Notes: generated by a model not told the origin, from the letters alone. A stretch of 17,221 bases of DNA from JAXDLW01 sp046262515 (GCA_046262515.1 JBHEMP010000136.1:1-17221); one strand, 5' to 3'; shown: positions 1 through 7,121, numbered from the stretch's first letter. Translations and numbers: made by a program.

Positions 1-139
1 GACGAATCGCCCGGCAGTCGGGGCAGCGCCCGGGGTCATTGGTGAGGCCGCGGGAGGCGTAGAACTCCTGCTCGCCGCTGGTGAAGGTGAAGTTCTGGCC
101 GCAATCGCGACAGGTAAGGGTCCGGTCCTGGAAACTCAA
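1..139 (-). CDS. Zinc-ribbon domain protein (zf-trcl type), 3' end outside window
   Basis: Reading leftward from TTG at 139 gives 46 codons that stay open to the window edge. The protein begins MSFQDRTLTCRDCG and has two CxxC knuckles, C10-x2-C13 and C39-x2-C42, in a context (QEFYASRGLTNDPGRCPDC) typical of the small zinc-ribbon family often annotated as probable zinc-binding domain proteins. These are usually small soluble proteins of unknown biochemical role. The TTG start is supported by AGAGG about 8 nt upstream and by the match to the usual family N-terminus. A promoter-like site lies upstream at 232-261. Only the N-terminal part is visible, so total length and any C-terminal domain are unknown. 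Confidence 0.75.
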   Translation of the reverse strand, partial: MSFQDRTLTCRDCGQNFTFTSGEQEFYASRGLTNDPGRCPDCRAIR

Positions 140-383
140 CGTGGGTACCTCTTATAGGTTTGCGACCCTTCGCATGAAGGGCCAACGGCGGGTCTCGGCA
201 CGGCAAAGCCGTGGGCGAGGGATGAAGCGCAGTATTCCTGTGCTTCGGGGCGATGTGTCAATCTGGTCTCCTGTTCGTGAGGTCTGTACTTGGCTCGTCG
301 ACCGAACGACCCCTCATAGGAACGTTGGAGACGCGGGCAGGCCGGGAGGCCTACTTTTCACAGCATAGCAGTATTGGGGTTCT
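140..383. other. Intergenic region with three tandem hairpins and a weak terminator-like stem
   Basis: This divergent gap separates the zinc-ribbon gene (-) and the MFS gene (+). Visible inverted repeats are CCCTTC-gcat-GAAGGG (167-182), CACGGC-AAA-GCCGTG (near 199-213) and AAGCGCAG-tattc-CTGTGCTT (near 225-245, one G-T pair). Nearer the MFS gene, AGGCC-GGGA-GGCCT (339-352) is followed by ACTTTT, a weak terminator shape on the plus strand. The first two hairpins would lie in the 5' leader of the zinc-ribbon mRNA. I could not match the region to any riboswitch consensus I know, and no convincing ORF is present. Confidence 0.4.
232..261 (-). promoter_or_regulatory. Possible sigma70-type promoter for the zinc-ribbon gene
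   Basis: On the minus strand a perfect TTGACA (261-256) is followed after 18 bp by GAATAC (237-232). It would drive a leader of roughly 90 nt ahead of the TTG start at 139. The -35 is exact, the -10 is weak and the spacing is one base long. Inferred from sequence only. Confidence 0.35.
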
Positions 384-1571
384 GTGAGTGACCCCGTTCC
401 ACAGCGGCGACCCGTCCGCTCGCGTCGCAGCGTCCGCAGGGCTGTCGCCGTCAGCTGCCTGTGCATGGCGCTCGTCGGCTTCGGCGGTTCGGTTCTCTTC
501 ATTGTCCTGCCGGGGATCGCCAGCGAGTTCCACGCCGAGGTCCCGGCCCTTTCGCGACTGGGCGCCATCCTCGCCCTCGGCTCCGCGGTAGCGCTGCCGC
601 TTTCGGTGGCCGCCGATCGCTGGCGGCGCGGTCCGATGGCCGCGCTCGGGATCGTCGGCTTTTCGCTCGCGGCGCTCGTCAGTTCGAGCGCCCCGGACCT
701 GGCCGCCCTGGCGGGGGCCCGCTTCGCGGCGGTCTGCTTCGAAGCCCTGGTGGGGGCGGTCGCGATGGCGGCCGCGGTCGAGGCGGTAGGGCCGGGGAAT
801 CGCGGCCGAACCACGTCGCTGCTGGCCCTCAGTTCCGGGGCGGGGGCGGCGCTGACGGTGGTCGCCTATCCGCTGCTGGCCCCCCACTGGCGTACCTTGT
901 ACGCCGCGGCTGCGGCGATCGGACTGGCGCTGGCGCCGGTGGCCCTGCTGCTTCCCGACAGAATCGGTCGTGGGCACGGCGATGTCCCGGTGATCTTCCG
1001 TCCCCCCTGGCGTGGCCGCCTCCTCGTGCTGGGTATTTCAGCCGCCCTGAGCGGGGTGTTCTACGAGCCCGTGAACTTCTTCGCCGTATTGTTCGGGAGC
1101 ACGCGGCTGCAGTTATCCGCTGCCACCCTGAGTGCGTTGCTGGCGGCGTCCGGGATCGCCGCGGCGGTGGGTTTTGGCGTTGGCGGCCTGGCGTCCGACC
1201 GACTCGGTCGCCGCCTCCCGGCTGTATTCCTGCTGGTTCTGTCGATCGCGCTGGCCGCCGTGTCCTATGCGCCTTCTCCCGTCCTGTACGTTGGTGCTGG
1301 ACTTGCAGCGAGCCTTTTCGCTGGTGCCTCGGCGCCGGTGGTCGGCGCCTGGACCGCGGAGCTCGTACCGTCCCGAGCTCGCGCCACCGCCTACACGGCG
1401 ATCGGCGTGGCCGGTGCCCTCGGTGGCGTGTCCGGCCTGCAATTGGTGGCCCAGTTCAGCCCCGGGCTGGGGCTTCCAGGTGCTCTCTGGCTGATGTCGG
1501 CAGCGGCACTGGCCGGTGTGGCGGTGCTGCTCATGCTTCCTGAAACGAGAGGGATCCCCCTGCCCGACTGA
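384..1571 (+). CDS. MFS transporter (12-TM drug/sugar porter type)
   Basis: A 395-residue integral membrane protein of the usual MFS length. The first helix bundle spans roughly residues 25-190 and the second roughly 212-385, joined by a polar loop near 192-210. MFS motif A-like sequences occur after TM2 (AADRWRR, 76-82) and, more canonically, in the second half (GGLASDRLGRR, 267-277). AELVPSRARATA (325-336) and the C-terminal PETRG (386-390) are also family hallmarks. It probably exports a small molecule using the proton gradient, but the substrate cannot be read from sequence. The start is GTG at 384 with GGGG 4 nt upstream. GGGGT/ACCCC could form a 5-bp stem around the start codon. The wax ester synthase gene follows after 47 bp on the same strand. 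Confidence 0.85.
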   Translation: MSDPVPQRRPVRSRRSVRRAVAVSCLCMALVGFGGSVLFIVLPGIASEFHAEVPALSRLGAILALGSAVALPLSVAADRWRRGPMAALGIVGFSLAALVSSSAPDLAALAGARFAAVCFEALVGAVAMAAAVEAVGPGNRGRTTSLLALSSGAGAALTVVAYPLLAPHWRTLYAAAAAIGLALAPVALLLPDRIGRGHGDVPVIFRPPWRGRLLVLGISAALSGVFYEPVNFFAVLFGSTRLQLSAATLSALLAASGIAAAVGFGVGGLASDRLGRRLPAVFLLVLSIALAAVSYAPSPVLYVGAGLAASLFAGASAPVVGAWTAELVPSRARATAYTAIGVAGALGGVSGLQLVAQFSPGLGLPGALWLMSAAALAGVAVLLMLPETRGIPLPD

Positions 1572-1618
1572 GCGGATTGGGCCGAGCGGCCGGCGAGTGA
1601 TTACGATGTCTTCACCCG

Positions 1619-3115
1619 ATGCGACAGTTGACCAGCCTTGACGCGCAGTTCCTGGCGATGGAGACCCCGCGGCAGTACGGTCACGTATCGGGTATTGCGG
1701 TGCTGGACCCGTCCACCGCCCCGGGCAAGAAGATCGAGCTGGCGGATATACAGCATCTGATCGCAAAGCGGCTACCCCTTCTCCCTCCGTTTCGCTGGAG
1801 GCTCGCCGAGGTGCCCTTCGGGCTTGATTACCCCTACTGGGTGGACGACCCCGATTTCGACCTCGACTTCCATGTCCGCGAGATCGCCCTCCCCGGGCCC
1901 GGCGACGAGGCCAAACTCTGCGACCAGGTCGCGCGAATCTTTTCCCGGCCGCTGGACCGCAGCCACCCGCTATGGGAGCTTTATCTGATCCACGGCCTGG
2001 AGGGAGGTTCCGTCGCCCTTCTGACGAAGATTCACCACGCTGTCGTCGACGGCATGTCCGGCGCCGAGATCCTCGGCGTGCTGCTGGACCTTGACCCTGC
2101 CGGGCGCCCCGCGCCACCGCCCGCGCCCGACCGTGCCGACCGCAGCCCCGGTCAGGTCGAGATGCTGGCGCGCGGGGTCATGGGCTTGCCAAAGTACCCC
2201 CTGCGGCTTCTCGAATCCCTGCCCCGGGCACTGCCCAACATCGAGGAGGTGGCCATCTACGACGCGCTTCCTGGCGCACGCGAACTGAGCCGCGCTGTGC
2301 GCGGAGTCCAGAGCCTGGTCGGCCTTGGCAGCCACGTCCAGGAGCGGCGCCAGATGGTACCGCCCAGGACATCCTTCAACGGCCGCGTCTCGGCCCATCG
2401 CCGACTGGCCATCGGACGTATCTCCCTCGAGGATGTCAAGGCGGTTAAGAACCACCACGGCTGCACCGTGAACGATGTCGTCGTGTCGATCTGCGCGGGC
2501 TCGGTGAGACGCTGGTTGATCGAACACGATGAGCTCCCGGACACGCCGCTGGTCGCCCAGATCCCGGTCTCGGTGCGGACCTCCGAACAGGCCGGGACCT
2601 TCGGCAACCGGATCATGCTGATGAGCGCCCCCGCGCTGACCAATGAGGCGAGCCCGACCCGCCGGCTGGAGCTCACGCACGCGGCCCTCGCGGGCATGAA
2701 GGATCGTCATCGGGCCATGCCCGCGGACCTGCTCCAGGACGCCACGAACTTCATCCCGCCCGCAGTGTTCTCGCGGGCCGCACGGTTGACGTTCGCGATC
2801 TCCAGCACCGCTCGTCCGACCTGGAACCTGGTCATCTCCAACGTGCCCGGTCCGCCCTTCCCGCTGTATTGCGCGGGCGCGCGGCTGCAGGCCATATACC
2901 CCGTCTCCGTGGTGACCGACGGCATGGGCCTGAACATCACCGTGATGAGCTACTGCGGAGTCATGCACTTCGGGATCGTCGCCGACCGCGAAATGATCCC
3001 TGACGTCCACAAGCTCGAGGCCTGGCTGCACCGGGAACTGGAATTGCTCAAACCCCGACCTCGCGGCGCGACCAAAAGTCGCCAGGCCGCTAGGAAACCG
3101 CTGAAGATTCCCTGA
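1619..3115 (+). CDS. Wax ester synthase / diacylglycerol O-acyltransferase (WS/DGAT)
   Basis: A 498-residue acyl-CoA-dependent acyltransferase that makes wax esters from fatty alcohols or triacylglycerol from diacylglycerol, normally at the inner face of the membrane and on lipid bodies. The condensing motif HHAVVDG is at 139-145, preceded by the usual N-terminus (LTSLDAQFLAME, 4-15) and PLDRSHPLWE (111-120). The C-terminal WS/DGAT domain carries TVNDVVVS (283-290), PVSVRT (316-321), FGNRI and NLVISNVPGP (403-412). The basic C-terminal tail (478-498) may bind membrane. ATG at 1619 has no clear Shine-Dalgarno; an upstream ATG at 1606 is in another frame. Its 3' end overlaps the convergent regulator gene by 26 bp. 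The family is typical of actinobacteria and some proteobacteria. Confidence 0.92.
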   Translation: MRQLTSLDAQFLAMETPRQYGHVSGIAVLDPSTAPGKKIELADIQHLIAKRLPLLPPFRWRLAEVPFGLDYPYWVDDPDFDLDFHVREIALPGPGDEAKLCDQVARIFSRPLDRSHPLWELYLIHGLEGGSVALLTKIHHAVVDGMSGAEILGVLLDLDPAGRPAPPPAPDRADRSPGQVEMLARGVMGLPKYPLRLLESLPRALPNIEEVAIYDALPGARELSRAVRGVQSLVGLGSHVQERRQMVPPRTSFNGRVSAHRRLAIGRISLEDVKAVKNHHGCTVNDVVVSICAGSVRRWLIEHDELPDTPLVAQIPVSVRTSEQAGTFGNRIMLMSAPALTNEASPTRRLELTHAALAGMKDRHRAMPADLLQDATNFIPPAVFSRAARLTFAISSTARPTWNLVISNVPGPPFPLYCAGARLQAIYPVSVVTDGMGLNITVMSYCGVMHFGIVADREMIPDVHKLEAWLHRELELLKPRPRGATKSRQAARKPLKIP

Positions 3116-3755
3116 TCAAGTAGGCACAGACATGCGAGCCGTCGATGATGTGCTGCACGCGCTCCACCGTCGCGCCGGGAAGACACTCGCGAAGAAAGGC
3201 AATCTCTGAGCTGCACGCATGCCAGAAACGGCGCGCGACGTCGAGGATCGCGCAGTTGTGCTCGGTGACCAAAAAGCTGCCGTCCTCAAGCTGGTGCACG
3301 TCGGCGAGGTAGCCGTCCTCATCGAGGATGCGCGCCAATTCGTAGACCCGCGGCGCGGTCGCGTCCATCCCGTCAAGCCTCGACCGGGCTGCCCTGACAC
3401 GGCGAAGGCGGCGCTGTTCGAAGAGGTCGGCCAGGAGCGCCGGGTCGCGCTGGTCGAGCAGCCCGAGGACCTCATTTGTCAGGTCTCCGTAGCGTCGGGG
3501 GAAAAGGCTGTCACCGGCTTCAGTGAGGCGGTAGCGATGCTTGGGTCGGCCGCGTTCAGCCCGTTCGGCAACGTGGGCCACGATGCCCTGGCCCTCGAGG
3601 GCGGCCAGTACCTGGCGCACCGCGCTGGGCGTGACCCCAAGCTCGACGGCCAGTTCTTCCGCGCCCGCCTCACCGACGCGCTTGAGGGTGAGCAGAAGGT
3701 CGCGCCGGCCTGCCGGCAGACCCTCCACCCTGGGACCTGCCGCCAGCTCACCCAT
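3090..3755 (-). CDS. SufR-like winged-helix regulator with four C-terminal cysteines
   Basis: A 221-residue DNA-binding protein. Residues 18-80 form an ArsR/DeoR-like winged helix: recognition helix in TPSAVRQVLAALE (42-54) and wing GRPKHRYRLTEAG (69-81). The C-terminal half matches the SufR family layout (FLVTEHNCAI) and has Cys168, Cys181, Cys191 and Cys210, spaced x12, x9 and x18, suited to binding an Fe-S cluster. SufR proteins repress Fe-S assembly genes when holding a cluster, but no suf genes are visible here, so its targets may differ. The chosen ATG at 3755 overlaps the QueA-like stop by 8 bp, implying coupled translation. A longer frame runs back to 3860 but lies inside the upstream gene and lacks family similarity. 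Confidence 0.8.
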   Translation of the reverse strand: MGELAAGPRVEGLPAGRRDLLLTLKRVGEAGAEELAVELGVTPSAVRQVLAALEGQGIVAHVAERAERGRPKHRYRLTEAGDSLFPRRYGDLTNEVLGLLDQRDPALLADLFEQRRLRRVRAARSRLDGMDATAPRVYELARILDEDGYLADVHQLEDGSFLVTEHNCAILDVARRFWHACSSEIAFLRECLPGATVERVQHIIDGSHVCAYLIRESSAVS

Positions 3756-4773
3756 TGCGCAGGATGAGGTGCGAGTCGCCGAACTCATGCCAGAGATACC
3801 CGGCCTCCCGGGCCTCGGCGTACAACCGACGCAGTTCCCCTGTCGGGGCGAAGGCCGCAAGCATCTTGAGGTGCGAGGCGCGCGGATCGTGGAGGCCCGT
3901 GATCAGCGCGTCAACGGCGCGCAGGCCCCGCTCGGGGGTGACGAGAAGACTGGTCCAGCCCTCCGCGGGGCGCACCTCGCCGTCGCTGGCGCTGGCGGAT
4001 TCGATCGCGCGCACCACGGTTGTGCCGACGGCGATGACCCGGCGGCCCTCTCGCCGGGCCAGGTTGACCAGGGCAGCGGTCGCCTGGCTCAACCTGAACC
4101 ACTCAGGGTAGGGCGCCTCGTCTCCCTCCAGCGAGGACACGCCGGTGTGGAGCAGCAGCGGGGCGAAGGTGACGCCGTGGCTCACCAGCGCTGAGATCAA
4201 CTCATGGCTGAAGGGCCGGCCCGCGCTGGGCATCTCAGCGCTGCCGGGCTCGATCCCGAAGACAGTCTGGTAAGCCTCGATGGGCCAGTCGGCGGTCACG
4301 TACCCATAGCGGATGGGTCTCGCCCACCGCGCCAGGTAGCCGGCCAGGTCCCCGGCCACCTCGACCTTTGCGACCCACAGGCGCCGCGACCCCTCAAACC
4401 TCTCGATGACGTCTATCGAACCCGCCTCGGCAAGGGGCAGCCGGGCACGTTCGAGGTCAACGGTGGCGGGGCGACTCGAAACGCCGGCCGGCTCGCGCGG
4501 CTCCAGCAGCCACCTGTCCCCCGGGAGACGGCCGGCAAGATGAACCCGCACCGGTGCGCCATCGGGACCCGTGGTGTCGAGGGCCGCGGGCCACGTGCCC
4601 GAGGTGTTGACAACGAGAAGGTCGCCCGACTCGAGAAAGCGTGGAAGGTCCTCAAAGGCCGCATGGGCCACCAGGCGACCAGGAGCCGAAACCATCAGGC
4701 GAACCTGGTCCCGTCGCAGGCCCCGCGCCTCGGGCGGCTCGCCGGCCTCGCGGCCGACGGTGAACGGGGTCAC
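3748..4773 (-). CDS. QueA-like S-adenosylmethionine:tRNA ribosyltransferase-isomerase paralogue
   Basis: 341 residues, the normal length for QueA, which transfers the ribosyl moiety of SAM to 7-aminomethyl-7-deazaguanine in tRNA to make epoxyqueuosine. Family blocks are present: RDQVRLMV (21-28), GDLLVVNTSGTWPAAL (50-65), YQTVFG (168-173), HTGVSSLEG (209-217), RRVIAVGTTVVRAIE (244-258) and GYLWHEFGDSHLIL (325-338). Several differ from canonical QueA: GSAEMPSAGRPFS (177-189) where GSVAAPTAGLHFT is expected, and RASHLKML (298-305) where the canonical block reads STLLML. This matches the divergent subfamily annotated as QueA in actinobacteria that lack the rest of the queuosine pathway, so its substrate is uncertain. 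GTG at 4773 overlaps the SDR stop (GTGA). Confidence 0.85.
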   Translation of the reverse strand: MTPFTVGREAGEPPEARGLRRDQVRLMVSAPGRLVAHAAFEDLPRFLESGDLLVVNTSGTWPAALDTTGPDGAPVRVHLAGRLPGDRWLLEPREPAGVSSRPATVDLERARLPLAEAGSIDVIERFEGSRRLWVAKVEVAGDLAGYLARWARPIRYGYVTADWPIEAYQTVFGIEPGSAEMPSAGRPFSHELISALVSHGVTFAPLLLHTGVSSLEGDEAPYPEWFRLSQATAALVNLARREGRRVIAVGTTVVRAIESASASDGEVRPAEGWTSLLVTPERGLRAVDALITGLHDPRASHLKMLAAFAPTGELRRLYAEAREAGYLWHEFGDSHLILRNG

Positions 4774-5459
4774 GGCGAAACGACCTCCCTGGCGCGGTAC
4801 CGCCCGCTGGGAGGCCGGTTGGATACCAGCGCCAGGAGCCCCGGCACGCTCTCTTCAGGGGCCGGGCGGTCGGAGATGTCCTCACCAGGAAATGCATCCT
4901 GGTGCATGCGTGTGTTCATGTCTCCCGGGTCGACCCAGTACACCCGCTGGTCGGGGTGCTCGGCCGCGATCACGCGGCTGACCTGTTCCAGGGCCGCCTT
5001 GGAGGCCCCGTAGCCACCCCAACCCTCGTACCCCTCCACCGCCGCGTCAGAAGTGATGTTGATAACCGTGCCCTGGCGGCCCGCCATGAGCGGCATTACC
5101 TCCTGCCAGAGGGCCAGGGGCGCGATTAGGTTTACTTCAAGGACCGCTCGCAGTACGTCCAGTGGGTACTCACGCAAGCGCGGCATCGGACTCGCCCCGA
5201 GGGTGCTGGCATTGTTCACCAGCAAATCCAGGCCGCCCAATAGAGATGCCGCGGCTACGAGCTGGCGGCGATGAGCCGGGTCGGATACGTCGCCGGGGAT
5301 CGCGACGATGCGGCTGCCGCCGCCGAAGCCTGCCACCGCCGTTAGCAATCGATCCTCATCCCGGGCATCGATAACAACATTCCACCCGTCGCGCGCGAGC
5401 CGTGCGCACAAGGCGCGGCCTAGCCCCTCTGACGCCCCTGTCACCAGCGCTGTCGACAC
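4770..5459 (-). CDS. SDR family NAD(P)-dependent oxidoreductase
   Basis: A 229-residue classical short-chain dehydrogenase/reductase. The Rossmann nucleotide loop TGASEGLG is at 7-14, D58 in GDVSD, NNAS at 82-85, Asn110, and a catalytic Ser137-Tyr150-x3-Lys154 triad (INITSDAA...YGASK). The acidic Asp31 region (VVIDARDEDR) after the second strand is compatible with NAD(H) or NADP(H). The substrate is not evident. GTG at 5459 has an excellent AAGGAG 7-8 nt upstream. It is the first gene of an overlapping trio (SDR, QueA-like, SufR-like), so all three are likely one transcriptional unit, possibly from the site at 5479-5502. Confidence 0.85.
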   Translation of the reverse strand: MSTALVTGASEGLGRALCARLARDGWNVVIDARDEDRLLTAVAGFGGGSRIVAIPGDVSDPAHRRQLVAAASLLGGLDLLVNNASTLGASPMPRLREYPLDVLRAVLEVNLIAPLALWQEVMPLMAGRQGTVINITSDAAVEGYEGWGGYGASKAALEQVSRVIAAEHPDQRVYWVDPGDMNTRMHQDAFPGEDISDRPAPEESVPGLLALVSNRPPSGRYRAREVVSP

Positions 5460-5478
5460 GGCTCACTCCTTGAACAGC

Positions 5479-5502
5479 TATATAGTAAGCCTTGCCTTTC
5501 TA
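5479..5502 (-). promoter_or_regulatory. Inverted-repeat operator overlapping a possible -10 of the SDR-queA-regulator unit
   Basis: On the plus strand TAGTAAG (5483-5489) and CTTTCTA (5496-5502) are a 7-nt inverted repeat with one mismatch and a 6-nt centre. On the minus strand the same stretch ends in TATATA (5484-5479), a possible -10 about 20 bp before the SDR start. No good -35 is seen. The site also resembles DtxR/IdeR iron boxes (about 11 of 19 bases against the consensus) and overlaps the crcB stop codon. The repeat is seen directly; the regulator that binds it is unknown. Confidence 0.45.
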
Positions 5503-5895
5503 AATAGGTGAGCCTTCCGGAGCGAGCGCTCGCCCGAGCGCAAGGCCCAGGACGACCGCCGCCAAACCGAGTCCAACGCTGGCCGCCAGGTTCACCGTCC
5601 CGGCGAGGGTCTGTCCGCGTTCCAGCATCCGGACCGAGTCCAGCATCAAGGTCGAAAACGTCGAGTACGACCCGATGAACCCCGTTGTAATGCCAAGGCG
5701 GGCCGAGGGCCCCAGTCCCGCCCAATGCGCAGTCATCCCGACCACCAGGCCCAGGAGGGCTGCCGCGGTGAAGTTGACCACCAGGATCCCCCAGGGGAAG
5801 GTGGTGCCAGTGCGGCTGGAGACGACGGTGTCCACGCCATAGCGTGCGGCGGCGCCCAGGGCGCCGGCGATCATGATCGCTGCCAGGGTTTTCAC
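5500..5895 (-). CDS. crcB: CrcB/Fluc-type fluoride ion channel
   Basis: 131 residues with four predicted membrane helices, the normal size for a Fluc subunit, which works as an antiparallel dimer to release cytoplasmic fluoride. Visible motifs: GALGAAARYG (11-20), FPWGILVVNFTAAALLG (33-49, including the conserved Asn41), and GFIGSYSTFSTLMLDS (72-87), carrying the phenylalanine/serine/threonine pore track. GTG at 5895 has GGAG 5 nt upstream and gives the family N-terminus; a frame extension to 5982 lies inside the upstream gene. It follows the LLM oxidoreductase by 16 bp, so the two are probably co-transcribed. No fluoride riboswitch was recognised upstream. A second crcB, common in gram-positives, is not in the window. 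Confidence 0.9.
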   Translation of the reverse strand: MKTLAAIMIAGALGAAARYGVDTVVSSRTGTTFPWGILVVNFTAAALLGLVVGMTAHWAGLGPSARLGITTGFIGSYSTFSTLMLDSVRMLERGQTLAGTVNLAASVGLGLAAVVLGLALGRALAPEGSPI

Positions 5896-5911
5896 TGGTG
5901 CTCCATACGCT

Positions 5912-6772
5912 CTACCGGCCCAAGGCCACGCGAACGCGGTCAAGGGCTGCGATGTGGCCGGCCGGCCAGGATAAAGCGGCATTCATCGTGTTCACGCTGG
6001 CGTGGGAGATGCCGAGTTCTTTCCACTCGGACATTTGCTCCACGGTCGCGTCCACGCCATCCCCCACGCCAAAGCGCACATCGACCCCGAAGGCAGCCGG
6101 GTCGCGCCCCTCGGCGCTGACCAGGCGGCGCATCTCCGTGAGGGCGGCCCTTGGGTCGACCTCGGTGGGCATGTTCATCATCCAGCCATCAGCGACGCGC
6201 GCTATCCGAGCCTTGGCGCGGGGATCCGTTCCACCCATCCAGACGGGGATCGCGCGGGCCGGCAGGGGGTTGATCCCGGCCTGTGAAACACGATGAAAAT
6301 CGCCCTGGAAGTCGACGACGGGCTCGGTCCAGAGACGCCGCATCAGGGCCACCTGCTCCTCAACGCGGCGGCCCCGCGTGGCGAAGTCCTCGCCGAGGGC
6401 CTCGTACTCCACGCGGTTCCACCCGAGCCCGACGCCCAGTCGCAGTCTGCCCCCGGACAGTACGTCGACCTCGGCCGCCTGCTTGGCGACGAGCGCCGCC
6501 TGGCGCTGGGGCAGGATCAAAACCTCGGTGACCAGTTCGACCCGCGAGGTCAGCGCCGCCAGGTAGCCGAGGGTGACGAAGACTTCATGGAAGGGATGGC
6601 GGTCGGCGTACGGCCCGCGCCAACCGCCGGGGCGATCAGGCGACGCGCCAAGGACATGGTCGTAGAGGGCCACGTGGTCATAGCCCATGGACTCCACGGC
6701 CACGATGTAGTCGCGCAGCGGGCCCGGGTCCCCGGTGGTCTCGACCTGGGGAAATACAACTCCGACTTTCAC
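5912..6772 (-). CDS. LLM-class (probably F420-dependent) oxidoreductase
   Basis: 286 residues with a luciferase-like TIM-barrel fold. The start MKVGVVFPQ, ESMGYDHVALYDHV (27-40), LATLTSRVEL-type block (71-80), VLSGGRLRLGVGLGWNRVEYEALG (104-127) and IPVWMGGTDPRAKARIARVADGW (175-197) match the F420-dependent subgroup common in actinobacteria. It would use reduced F420 (less likely FMN) to reduce an unknown substrate. GTG at 6772 lacks a Shine-Dalgarno. TACGAT lies 6 nt upstream (6784-6779) and could act as the -10 of a nearly leaderless transcript. It is first in the minus-strand run, followed after 16 bp by crcB. Confidence 0.85.
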   Translation of the reverse strand: MKVGVVFPQVETTGDPGPLRDYIVAVESMGYDHVALYDHVLGASPDRPGGWRGPYADRHPFHEVFVTLGYLAALTSRVELVTEVLILPQRQAALVAKQAAEVDVLSGGRLRLGVGLGWNRVEYEALGEDFATRGRRVEEQVALMRRLWTEPVVDFQGDFHRVSQAGINPLPARAIPVWMGGTDPRAKARIARVADGWMMNMPTEVDPRAALTEMRRLVSAEGRDPAAFGVDVRFGVGDGVDATVEQMSEWKELGISHASVNTMNAALSWPAGHIAALDRVRVALGR

Positions 6773-6969
6773 GCGTCGATCGTAAGCCCAGCCTCGCGCT
6801 CCCGCAGAGGGCCTGCCACGACGGCATACTCGGAGTCATGCCTGACGAGGAGTTCTCGCCGCGGCCGCGTCGCCGCGTGGTCCGCCTCCGCCTTTATTTG
6901 GTCCGCCTGCTGGATCGGCTGTTACACCTCTTGATGCGGCAGGTTTGAGCACAAGAGTTGGTCGCCTTT
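6773..6969. other. Divergent spacer with one short unsupported ORF
   Basis: This is the 5' side of the gap between the LLM oxidoreductase (-) and the ABC exporter leader (+). It contains an ATG ORF of 36 codons at 6838-6948 (+), with a predicted product rich in Arg and Leu that could form an amphipathic helix. The GGAG before it is only 2 nt from the ATG, too close for a normal ribosome site. I see no other repeat, RNA or terminator here. Confidence 0.3.
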
Positions 6970-6998
6970 TTGACACGCGGCCCTGGGCGGAATATCAT
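6970..6998 (+). promoter_or_regulatory. Near-consensus sigma70 promoter of the ABC exporter leader
   Basis: TTGACA (6970-6975) and TATCAT (6993-6998) are separated by exactly 17 bp. The -35 is perfect and the -10 matches five of six bases, the best promoter in the window. Transcription would start near 7004-7006, giving about 175 nt of RNA before the terminator at 7150-7180. Confidence 0.75.
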
Positions 6999-7043
6999 CA
7001 CCTTTCCTCGCCTCGCGCGAGCCATTGAACCATGAGGATGTCG

Positions 7044-7121
7044 ATGTCGACGGATCGGATTAAAGCGCTTCTCTTCCCGCTCTCGGCGGGAGAAGTGCGC
7101 CCGTCGAGCGCCACACGTTGA
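7044..7121 (+). CDS. Putative 25-residue leader peptide controlling the ABC exporter
   Basis: A short ORF about 40 nt after the predicted transcription start. ATG at 7044 has GAGG (7034-7037) with 6-nt spacing; in-frame ATGs at 7032 and 7038 are less well placed. The peptide starts MSTDRIKALLFPL and ends RPSSATR. It has no run of one amino acid, so it does not look like an amino-acid biosynthesis attenuator. Arg5-Ile6-Lys7 fits the +x+ pattern at which macrolide-bound ribosomes are known to stall in Erm leaders. The last three codons before TGA (7110-7118) contain the bases that can pair with the terminator's 5' arm. The coding role is inferred from position and signals, not homology. Confidence 0.6.
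   Translation: MSTDRIKALLFPLSAGEVRPSSATR

Noticed and set aside
81..368. 95-codon plus-strand ORF before the MFS gene
   Set aside because: It runs antisense through the zinc-ribbon coding start, has a low-complexity Arg-rich product and no ribosome site. The minus-strand zinc-ribbon reading has a clear family match.
1113..2117. Long minus-strand frame (334 codons) opposite the MFS and WS/DGAT genes
   Set aside because: Arg/Gly-rich translation with no recognisable domain, crossing a gene boundary on the opposite strand; a high-GC shadow frame.
4204..5013. Long plus-strand frame (269 codons) opposite the QueA-like and SDR genes
   Set aside because: A codon-bias shadow of the minus-strand genes. 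Its product has no domain features, and the minus-strand proteins have full motif sets.
6773..6840. Fluoride riboswitch upstream of the LLM-crcB unit
   Set aside because: The crcB context makes one plausible, but none of the conserved fluoride motif blocks can be found on the minus strand here.
6838..6948. 36-codon plus-strand ORF with an Arg/Leu-rich product
   Set aside because: The Shine-Dalgarno is only 2 nt from the ATG, no promoter is visible, and short open frames are common in GC-rich DNA. Amphipathic appearance alone is not enough.
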